Assembly (NCBI GenBank): GCA_024277095.1
Contig: JAJRVX010000539.1
Span: 1-12,105, forward strand
Reading direction: 5' to 3'
Source of the DNA: DUEN01 sp024277095
GTDB taxonomy: Bacteria > Chloroflexota > Anaerolineae > DUEN01
Length of the DNA stretch: 12,105 nucleotides
This document shows positions 6,428 to 12,105 of this stretch, in pieces. Position 1 is the first letter of the stretch. Each line of letters opens with the position of its first letter. The notes under the pieces are model-generated. The model saw nothing but the letters and a program-made list of their open reading frames with translations. It searched no databases and was not told the DNA's origin. Made by a program: the position numbers and the translations under genes.

Positions 6428-8065
6428 ATGACGCATCGAGCCGGTTACTCTCGATCTTCACAGGCACCCCCCATTCGGACGGTATTGGTGCTCGGCCTGG
6501 TGCTGATCCTCGTGTTCCTGGCCGCATGCGCCCCGGCGCCCGCAGCCCCAGCGGCGGAGGCACCAAGCGCCGCGGAGGAGGAGGCCACGCCGACCCCGGC
6601 CGAGGCCAAGACCTTCCGCATCGCCGTGGGCATCGATCCGGACACGCTGGATCCAGCCCTGGGCACCACGACCACGGTATCCAACATCGTCGATTACATG
6701 GTCGAGACCCTGGTCGTGACGGATAAGGATGGGAACCCCCAGCCGAAGTTGGCCACCGGGTGGGAAGTCGCCGAGGACGGCCTTGAGTACACCTTCTACA
6801 TCCGCCAGGGCGTCACCTTCCATGACGGGACCGTCCTGAACGCCGAGGTCGTCAAGTGGAATCTGGACCGGATCCTCGATCCGAACGTGAAGGTGCCGAT
6901 TCGCAGCCCCTTCGCCGCGATCGAGGAGGTAGAGATCGTCGACGATTACACGATCAAGCTCCACCTCAGCCGGCCGTACGCGCCGCTCATCAGCGCGTTC
7001 TCCCTGGGGAACGCCGGCATCATCTCCCCCGACTCCGTCAACGCGGAGGGCAACACCTACGAGAACGTGACGCGCCCCGTGGGCACCGGGCCGTACATCT
7101 TCAAGGAGCGGGTCAAGGGCGAGCGTATCGTGGTCACCCGTTTCGAGGACTACTGGGGTGAGAAGCCCTACTACGACGAGGTCGTCTTCCGCGTCGTGCC
7201 CGAGGCGGCCACCCGGGAGAGCCTGCTGCTGGCCGGCCAGGTGGACCTCATCATCCTGCCGCCCATCAGCGACCTCCCGGCGCTCCAGCAGAACCCGGAT
7301 GTGAAGGTGCTGCTGGCGCCCAGCGATCGCACGATCTTCATCTCCATCAACAACACCCATGAGCCCCTGAACGACGTGCGCGTGCGCCAGGCGCTCAACT
7401 ACGCGGTGAACAAAGAGGAGATCATCGAGAGCGTGCTGTTCGGCGCGGCGGAGCTGCTGGATGCACCCATGGCATCCAACCTGTTCGGCTACTGCCCGCA
7501 GAAGCCCTACGAGTACGATCCTGAGAAGGCGAAGGCGCTGCTAGCCGAAGCGGGGGTGGAGAGCCTGGAGCTCAACTTCATCGCTCCGACGGGCCGCTAC
7601 GTCCAGGACTTCCAGGCAGCCCAGGCCATCGCCGGCTTCCTGAGCGAGGTCGGGATCAAGGCGCCGGTCTCCACCATGGACTGGCCCTCCTACGTGGCCG
7701 CGATCCTGACGCCGCCCGAGGAGAACAACATCGATCTGCACTTCCTGGGGTGGGCCCCCAGCTACCTGGACGCGGCCCAGCAGATGGTGCAGTTCTACTC
7801 GCCGGAGCATCCGCCCAACGGCCTGGCGACGTCCTTCTATGGCAACCCGGAGGTGGATAAGCTGATCGAGGCCGCCGCGCAGGAATCGGATCCGGAGAAG
7901 CGCAAAGATCTGTACTGCCAGGCCTCCGAGATCATCTGGAACGAGGCGCCCTGGATCTTCCTCTGGGTGCAACGGTTCCCCATCGTCTACCGGGCGGACC
8001 TCACCGGCGTGGATTATCATCCGACGGAGAAGTTCTACGCCATCTACGCACGTCCGGCCGAGTAA
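6428..8065 (+). CDS. ABC transporter substrate-binding lipoprotein, family 5 (peptide/nickel type)
   Basis: A 545-residue extracytoplasmic solute receptor that would capture its ligand outside the membrane and deliver it to the permeases encoded next. It has a lipoprotein signal with a hydrophobic core at 18-32 and lipobox LAAC, Cys34. A linker rich in Ala, Pro and Glu follows (35-60), then the SBP family 5 fold with GIDPDTLDPALG (68-79), YTFYIRQGVTFHDG (121-134), VGTGPYIF (218-225) and RQALNYAVNK (320-329). Length and motifs match DppA/OppA-type receptors. This family also binds nickel, glutathione, opines and sugars, so a peptide ligand is likely but not shown. Two further cysteines, 356 and 497, could form a disulfide. 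The start at 6428 is set by the strong ribosome-binding site and the signal peptide. It is transcribed from the consensus promoter at 6125-6153. Confidence 0.92.
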   Translation: MTHRAGYSRSSQAPPIRTVLVLGLVLILVFLAACAPAPAAPAAEAPSAAEEEATPTPAEAKTFRIAVGIDPDTLDPALGTTTTVSNIVDYMVETLVVTDKDGNPQPKLATGWEVAEDGLEYTFYIRQGVTFHDGTVLNAEVVKWNLDRILDPNVKVPIRSPFAAIEEVEIVDDYTIKLHLSRPYAPLISAFSLGNAGIISPDSVNAEGNTYENVTRPVGTGPYIFKERVKGERIVVTRFEDYWGEKPYYDEVVFRVVPEAATRESLLLAGQVDLIILPPISDLPALQQNPDVKVLLAPSDRTIFISINNTHEPLNDVRVRQALNYAVNKEEIIESVLFGAAELLDAPMASNLFGYCPQKPYEYDPEKAKALLAEAGVESLELNFIAPTGRYVQDFQAAQAIAGFLSEVGIKAPVSTMDWPSYVAAILTPPEENNIDLHFLGWAPSYLDAAQQMVQFYSPEHPPNGLATSFYGNPEVDKLIEAAAQESDPEKRKDLYCQASEIIWNEAPWIFLWVQRFPIVYRADLTGVDYHPTEKFYAIYARPAE

Positions 8066-8092
8066 CCACGGAACCCTCTCGGGACAGGCTAC

Positions 8093-8123
8093 AGGTAGGG
8101 GCGAGGCCATCTCGCCCCTACCT
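8093..8123 (+). repeat. 13-bp palindrome of the GTAGGGGCGA type between receptor and permease genes
   Basis: AGGTAGGGGCGAG (8093-8105) pairs perfectly with CTCGCCCCTACCT (8111-8123) around GCCAT. The core GTAGGGGCGA...TCGCCCCTAC resembles an iterated palindrome I recall from cyanobacterial and Chloroflexota genomes (recalled, not searched). It has no T-run, so it would not terminate fully. It begins 27 bases after the receptor stop. Such REP-like stems commonly protect the 3' end of the receptor message and raise receptor over permease levels. Confidence 0.7.
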
Positions 8124-8212
8124 CCGCTGAGACAAGACGCCGCATCCTGCTCCCGGAGCGAGCGGCTTTCCAGTTCTGATAACCGTGTGATCACGAGGGC
8201 AAGCCAAGCAAG

Positions 8213-9142
8213 ATGACCTCTTTCTCGCAATACATCCTGCAGCGCCTCCTCGCTGCGCTGATCACGCTCATCGGCATCTCGTTAATCATCTTCCTGTTGG
8301 TGCGTCTGCTCCCCGGCGACCCGGCGCGCGTGATCGCCGGGCTATTGGCATCGGAGGAGGACGTCGAGCAGATCCGGGTCTGGATGGGCCTGGATCGCCC
8401 GCTTCCGGTACAATACGCGATGTTCTTCAGCCGTATGGTGCGGGGTGACCTGGGCATCTCCGCCCGCACCAAGGAGCCCGTACTGAAGGAGATCCTCTCC
8501 CGCCTGCCGGCCACCATGAAACTGGCGGTGATCAGCATGACCATCGCCGGCGTGCTGGGGGTCCTGGGCGGGGTGCTGGCCGCGTATCGCCGGAACTCCA
8601 TCCTGGACTTCTTGATATCCGTAGGCACGCTCTTCGGCATCTCCATGCCCGTTTACTGGCTGGGCCTCATGCTGATCGTCCTGTTCGCCGTGCGGCTCCA
8701 CTGGCTCCCGGCGGCCGGGTCCGAGCGCCCCGCCAGCTATATCCTGCCCTCCTTCACGTTGGCGGCCTTCTCCATCGCGCTGGTGGCCCGCATGACCCGA
8801 TCCAGCATGTTGGAGGTATTGAGCGAGGACTACGTGCGCACAGCACGGGCGAAAGGGCTCCGGGAGTCCGTCGTCGTCCTGCGCCACGCGTTGAGCAACG
8901 CGCTGATCCCGGTCGTCACAGTCATCGGGCTCCAGTTCGGAGCCCTGCTGGGCGGCGCGGTGCTGACCGAGACGGTGTTCGGCTGGCCGGGGATGGGCCA
9001 GCTCATGGTGGACTCCATCTTCGCCCGCGATTATCCCATGGTCCAGGGCATCGTCCTGGTCTTCTCCTCTCTTCTCATCCTGGTCAACCTGATTGTGGAT
9101 ATCCTGTATGCATATATCGACCCACGAATCCACTATGGCTGA
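8213..9142 (+). CDS. ABC transporter permease, DppB/OppB type
   Basis: A 309-residue inner-membrane permease, one half of the translocation pore. Six hydrophobic segments lie near residues 10-31, 101-123, 132-160, 176-192, 231-252 and 278-299, as in DppB. A large segment after the first helix contains PGDPA (34-38) and MGLDRPLPVQY (58-68), both typical of this subfamily. The cytoplasmic EAA loop that docks the ATPase is DYVRTARAKGLRESVVVLRH (206-225), with the conserved Gly215. The family end signature VFGWPGMGQLMVDSI (255-269) is intact. The start follows a weak GAGG (8195-8198) 14 bases away, so initiation may be modest, which fits the expected lower level than the receptor. It follows the receptor gene after 147 bases and overlaps the next permease by eight bases. 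Confidence 0.93.
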   Translation: MTSFSQYILQRLLAALITLIGISLIIFLLVRLLPGDPARVIAGLLASEEDVEQIRVWMGLDRPLPVQYAMFFSRMVRGDLGISARTKEPVLKEILSRLPATMKLAVISMTIAGVLGVLGGVLAAYRRNSILDFLISVGTLFGISMPVYWLGLMLIVLFAVRLHWLPAAGSERPASYILPSFTLAAFSIALVARMTRSSMLEVLSEDYVRTARAKGLRESVVVLRHALSNALIPVVTVIGLQFGALLGGAVLTETVFGWPGMGQLMVDSIFARDYPMVQGIVLVFSSLLILVNLIVDILYAYIDPRIHYG

Positions 9143-10022
9143 AGCGGTCGCGGTGTCCCTCCCGCAATTGCGGGCCGAGAGACGTGGACTGTATCACGAG
9201 ACGTGGCGGCGATTTCGGCGGCAGAGGCCGGCCATGCTGGGGCTCGCCATCCTGCTCCTGCTCATCCTCGCCAGCCTGGCCGCCCCGTTCCTGACGCCCT
9301 ATGATCCGGAGAAGCTGACGCTGACCGACGCCCTGATCCACCCAAACCTGGAGCACCCGCTGGGCACCGATCACCTGGGGCGCGATGTGCTGGCGCGCAT
9401 CCTGTACGGCGGGCGGCTCTCTCTGATGATCGGGTTCCTGGCCGTCGCCATCGGTCTGCTCGTGGGCATCCCCCTGGGCGCCATCTCGGGATATTACGGC
9501 GGCTGGGTGGACATGATCATCCAACGGGTCGCCGATATCCTGCTCTCCTTCCCGAGCATCCTGCTGGCGCTCTCCCTGGTGGCCGCGCTGGGCGTGGGCC
9601 TGCGGAACGTGATCATCTCCGTTGGGATCAGCACTATCCCATCCTTCATTCGCCTGGTGCGAGGTTCCGTGCTCAGCATCCGGGAACAGACCTACGTGGA
9701 GGCAGCCCGCTCCGTCGGCGTGCGCGACTGGGACATCATCTGGCGGCACATCCTGGTGAACGCCATGGCTCCCGTCATCGTCCAGGCCACCCTGAACCTG
9801 GGCTCCACCCTCCTGGTGGCCGCCGGCCTGGGTTTCCTCGGCCTGGGCGTACAGCCCCCCACCCCGGAGTGGGGCGCCATGCTGGGCGAGGGGCGCCAAT
9901 ACATCTTCAGCGCATCCTACATGGCGACCTTCCCGGGCCTGGCCATCTTCCTGGCGGTGCTAGGCTTCAACCTGCTAGGGGACGGGCTGCGGGATGCGCT
10001 GGACCCCCGCCTGCGAGAATGA
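9135..10022 (+). CDS. ABC transporter permease, DppC/OppC type
   Basis: A 295-residue partner permease. The N-terminal OppC_N segment, with charged R/Q-rich residues and a first helix at about 34-52, leads to HPLGTDHLGRDVLARILYGG (74-93), the hallmark of DppC proteins. The ATPase-docking EAA loop is TYVEAARSVGVRDWDIIWRH (186-205), and GFLGLGVQPPTPEWGAML (233-250) is the usual periplasmic block. The start is taken at 9135 because its ATG overlaps the upstream permease stop in ATGGCTGA (8 bases), a translational-coupling arrangement. No Shine-Dalgarno is visible, and the earlier in-frame TTG at 9093 would lie deep inside the upstream gene. No DppD/DppF ATPase follows: the operon stops at a terminator at 10178. 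Confidence 0.93.
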   Translation: MAEAVAVSLPQLRAERRGLYHETWRRFRRQRPAMLGLAILLLLILASLAAPFLTPYDPEKLTLTDALIHPNLEHPLGTDHLGRDVLARILYGGRLSLMIGFLAVAIGLLVGIPLGAISGYYGGWVDMIIQRVADILLSFPSILLALSLVAALGVGLRNVIISVGISTIPSFIRLVRGSVLSIREQTYVEAARSVGVRDWDIIWRHILVNAMAPVIVQATLNLGSTLLVAAGLGFLGLGVQPPTPEWGAMLGEGRQYIFSASYMATFPGLAIFLAVLGFNLLGDGLRDALDPRLRE

Positions 10023-10177
10023 CCGGACAAAACGGCCGACACCCGCCCGTGAAAGATGCACTTGTGGCATGCGCATCCACATTAACAGGATACGACGAAG
10101 CCCCCAGGCGAGCCCCTATTCCAGTTCCGTGGGGGCACAGCGGCGCCGCGCCCGATTCGCATCAACTTAACAACATG

Positions 10178-10204
10178 AGCGAGGCCCCCGCCTGTCGCTT
10201 TTTT
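10178..10204 (+). terminator. Intrinsic terminator of the ABC transporter operon
   Basis: AGCG-AGGC (10178-10185), loop CCCC, then GCCT-GT-CGCT (10190-10199) form an eight-bp stem with a two-base bulge. A run of six T follows (10199-10204). It lies about 155 bases after the DppC stop and shows that no further gene of the transporter is downstream in the same transcript. The preceding stretch 10023-10177 holds no gene that I can support. Confidence 0.65.
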
Positions 10205-10228
10205 CCCTCCACGGGCGGTCACACCTGA

Positions 10229-10391
10229 AAGGGGAGGCGCGGAGGGGAGGTCCCTCCGCAGAAAAACGCTTCTTCTCGCCTTTTCCCTGCCTGGTTGGGG
10301 CTTTGGCCGGTGGCCTCCGGCCCCACGGGGCAGGTGAGGGGCCGAAAGTCGGTTTCTTCGGAGGGGTTGCCGCCCCTCCGAGCCACCCCAA
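10229..10391 (+). repeat. Structured intergenic repeat, copy B
   Basis: The same plan as copy A at 3519. The left hairpin is GCGGAGGG/CCCTCCGC (10239-10246 with 10252-10259). The central stem is CCTGCC/GGCAGG (10286-10291 with 10329-10334), with a nested GGCCGG/CCGGCC (10305-10310 with 10317-10322). The right hairpin is TCGGAGGGG/CCCCTCCGA (10358-10366 with 10373-10381). The asymmetric inner words AAAAA, TTCTTCT, CCTT and CCTGCCTGG are shared with copy C in the same order, and CAGGTGAGGGGC is shared with copy A, which fixes the orientation. It lies between the ABC operon terminator and the M20 peptidase gene. Confidence 0.78.
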
Positions 10392-10434
10392 AGGTGCAAA
10401 GATGTACCTCCGCATAGCTTAACTTGATGCCTAT

Positions 10435-10463
10435 GGGGTTCAGCGTGCTGAGCCCCTGCTTTT
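10435..10463 (+). terminator. Terminator- or attenuator-like hairpin upstream of the M20 peptidase gene
   Basis: GGGGTTCAG (10435-10443) pairs with CTGAGCCCC (10448-10456), including one G-T wobble, around CGTG. TGCTTTT follows, with four T at 10460-10463. It lies 45 bases ahead of the peptidase start codon, inside its probable leader. It could end stray read-through or attenuate peptidase expression. No convincing promoter was found between copy B and this hairpin or between the hairpin and the gene. Confidence 0.4.
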
Positions 10464-10508
10464 GGGAAACGAACAGCCAACGGAAAGTCGGAGACAGGGA
10501 GAAGCCAT

Positions 10509-11882
10509 ATGCCAGAACTCGATGCTGCCATCAACTATGCCAGAGAACACGAGCAGACCTTCCTGGAAGATCTGAAGGCCCTGCTGCGCATTCCGTCGAT
10601 CTCGGCCCTGCCCGAGTGGAAATCTGATATCCAACGGGCAGCCGAGTGGATCGCAGCCCAACTGCAGGGCCTCGGTTTCAACGCGGTCCAGGTCATGCCC
10701 ACAAAGGGGCATCCGGTCGTGTACGGCGAATGGTTGAAAGCCGGCCCGGACGCGCCCACCATCCTCTTCTATGGGCACTATGACGTGCAACCCGCCGATC
10801 CCCTGGAGCTATGGGAGACCGATCCCTTCGACCCCCAGGTGCGCGGGGACAACATCTTCGCCCGCGGGGCCTCCGACATGAAGGGGCAGGTGGTCGCCCA
10901 CCTCAAGGCCATCGAGTCCCTGATCCGCACGACCGGGCTGCCGGTCAACGTGAAGTACATGATCGAGGGGGAGGAGGAGATCGGGTCGCCCAGCCTGGAG
11001 GCCTTCATCGAGGCGCACCGGGACCTGCTCACCTGCGACCTATGCCTGAACGGCGACTCAGGGATCCTGGCTCCTGACGTTCCCTCCATCGTCTACGCGC
11101 TGCGCGGCCTGGCCTATTTCGAGATCCACGTCCAGGGCCCGGCCAGCGATCTACACTCGGGCACCTTTGGCGGCGTGGTGGAGAACCCGGCTCAGGCGCT
11201 GTGCCGTCTCATCGCCGGGATGAAGGACGAGCGCGGTCGCATCACGCTGCCCGGCTTTTACGACGATGTGCGCCCGCTGAGTGAAGAGGAGCGGGCCGAT
11301 CTGGCGAAGTTGCCACAGACGGATGCCTGGTGGCAGGAACAGACGGGCGCGCCGGCGCTGTTCGGCGAGGAAGGGTACACGGCTACTGAGCGGGCGACCG
11401 CGCGGCCGACACTGGACGTGAACGGCCTGCTCAGTGGATTCATCGGCGAGGGCACGAAGACGGTACTTCCCGCGAAGGCGATGGCCAAGATCTCGATGCG
11501 GCTGGTGCCCGACCAACACCCGGACCGGGTCTACGAGGGACTGAGGGCCTACCTGGAGGCCAACGCCCCTCCGACGATCACGTGGGAGCTGGAGTACATA
11601 GCCAGCTGCCTCCCGGCGATCGTCGAGCGGGACTCCAAGGCCATCCGGGTCGCCAGCCAGGCGCTGGAGGCTGTGTGGGGCAAGCCACCGCTCTTCACGC
11701 GGATGGGCGGCAGCGTCCCCGTGGTGGGCATGATCAAGGAGAAATTGGGTGTGGACAGCCTGATGCTGGGCTTCGGCCTGCCCGACGACAACCTGCACGC
11801 CCCCAACGAGAAGTTCCACCTGCCCAACTTCTTCCGAGGGATCGAGACGTATATCCGGTTCATGCACGAGATAGCAGTCTGA
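10509..11882 (+). CDS. M20-family metallopeptidase (CNDP/ArgE-DapE-type dipeptidase)
   Basis: A cytosolic two-metal hydrolase of 457 residues, close to the length of carnosine-dipeptidase-like M20 enzymes. The metal and catalytic residues are all present: YGHYDVQP (His90, Asp92), ARGASDMKGQ (bridging Asp123), EGEEEIGS (Glu156 as general base, Glu157 as ligand), NGDSG (Asp183), and NLHAPNE (His430). DLHSGTFGG (His216) lies in the lid/dimerisation domain and completes the active site across the dimer in relatives. Loop GGSVPVV also fits the family. Known members cleave dipeptides or remove N-acyl groups; the exact substrate is not readable. AGGGAG, seven bases before the ATG, supports the start. 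Its position after a peptide-type transporter suggests use of imported peptides, but a terminator and a repeat separate them, so it is a neighbour and not an operon partner. Confidence 0.93.
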   Translation: MPELDAAINYAREHEQTFLEDLKALLRIPSISALPEWKSDIQRAAEWIAAQLQGLGFNAVQVMPTKGHPVVYGEWLKAGPDAPTILFYGHYDVQPADPLELWETDPFDPQVRGDNIFARGASDMKGQVVAHLKAIESLIRTTGLPVNVKYMIEGEEEIGSPSLEAFIEAHRDLLTCDLCLNGDSGILAPDVPSIVYALRGLAYFEIHVQGPASDLHSGTFGGVVENPAQALCRLIAGMKDERGRITLPGFYDDVRPLSEEERADLAKLPQTDAWWQEQTGAPALFGEEGYTATERATARPTLDVNGLLSGFIGEGTKTVLPAKAMAKISMRLVPDQHPDRVYEGLRAYLEANAPPTITWELEYIASCLPAIVERDSKAIRVASQALEAVWGKPPLFTRMGGSVPVVGMIKEKLGVDSLMLGFGLPDDNLHAPNEKFHLPNFFRGIETYIRFMHEIAV

Positions 11883-11936
11883 TCGTCGCCGCACCCACGC
11901 CTCAGAGTGTGTCTGAGAAATGCCATTGCTTCTGCC

Positions 11937-12100
11937 GTGGGGAGGCCCGGAGGGGCTCCGCTCCTCCGGAAAAAGTCCTTCTTCTGCCTTCAACCTGCCT
12001 GGCCTCGGCCTGGGCCCTTCGGAAAGGGCCGAGAAAGGCAGGTGCAGGCAGGAAAAAAGAGGTTTCCGTGGAGGGGATCTCCCCTCCACACCTCCCCCTG
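11937..12100 (+). repeat. Structured intergenic repeat, copy C
   Basis: The best-preserved copy. The left hairpin is CCGGAGG/CCTCCGG (11947-11953 with 11963-11969). The central stem is ACCTGCCT/AGGCAGGT (11993-12000 with 12036-12043), enclosing CTCGGCC/GGCCGAG (12004-12010 with 12027-12033) or the alternative GGCCCTT/AAGGGCC (12013-12019 with 12024-12030). The right hairpin is GTGGAGGGGA/TCCCCTCCAC (12068-12077 with 12080-12089). The end CACCTCCCCCTG is the inverse of the start seen in copy A (CAGGGGAGGTG). It begins 54 bases after the M20 stop codon. The 54-base gap shows no other feature. Confidence 0.78.
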
Positions 12101-12105
12101 TAGAG

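Noticed and set aside
9093..9134. Upstream TTG start for the DppC-type permease
   Set aside because: It would overlap the DppB gene by 50 bases and add residues absent from the family. The ATG at 9135 in ATGGCTGA is the usual coupled start.
10229..12100. Repeats as ordinary intrinsic terminators
   Set aside because: The G/C-rich hairpins of copies A, B and C are not followed by T-runs on either strand, and the ABC operon already has its own terminator upstream of copy B.
10229..12100. CRISPR array or tandem repeat
   Set aside because: Copies are about 160 bases long, thousands of bases apart or separated by a gene, and internally palindromic. There are no regular short repeats with spacers.

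Overview
The window is GC-rich (codon third positions mostly G or C) bacterial chromosome with ordinary housekeeping and transport genes. Short intergenic gaps carry structured repeats. The gene families, the GC-rich usage and a GTAGGGGCGA-type palindrome fit a Chloroflexota genome (Anaerolineae/Thermoflexia-like). That placement is inference, since no rRNA or marker gene is present. There is no CRISPR array, tRNA, phage gene, transposase or toxin-antitoxin pair.

Layout: (1) 1-279, the C-terminal end of a GH63/MGH1-like glycoside hydrolase cut by the window edge. (2) 499-2022, a YifB/ComM-family AAA+ ATPase, convergent with an MFS exporter-like protein on the minus strand (2034-3332); 11 bases separate the two stop codons. 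(3) A divergent promoter region (3333-3787) holding a strong minus-strand promoter for the MFS gene, a 155-base structured repeat (copy A) and a probable promoter for rpiA. (4) rpiA, then an Eis-like GNAT/SCP2 acetyltransferase, then a 26-codon lipopeptide ORF that looks like a lipoprotein remnant or a real micro-lipoprotein. (5) A 497-base non-coding stretch with a G-tract and a perfect TTGACA-N17-TATAAT promoter whose transcript would begin directly at a terminator-like hairpin, followed by a leader of about 270 bases. (6) A peptide-type ABC transporter: lipoprotein substrate-binding protein and two Dpp/Opp-type permeases, without ATPase genes, closed by an intrinsic terminator. A 13-bp palindrome separates the binding protein from the permeases. 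(7) An M20 metallopeptidase gene bracketed by two direct copies (B and C) of the repeat first seen at 3519.

Functionally, the binding protein and permeases could import oligopeptides or related small solutes, and the adjacent M20 dipeptidase could hydrolyse them. The ATPases must be supplied from elsewhere. The other genes look independently placed: RpiA in the pentose phosphate pathway, the ComM-like helicase in DNA processing and the MFS protein in efflux.

The least explained signal is the intergenic repeat of about 155-165 bases. It has ends related as inverted repeats, each end folding into its own hairpin around a nested central stem, with three good copies and one doubtful fragment. 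The promoter-hairpin arrangement at 6125-6190 and the 26-codon lipopeptide come next. No new defence or metabolic system could be supported.
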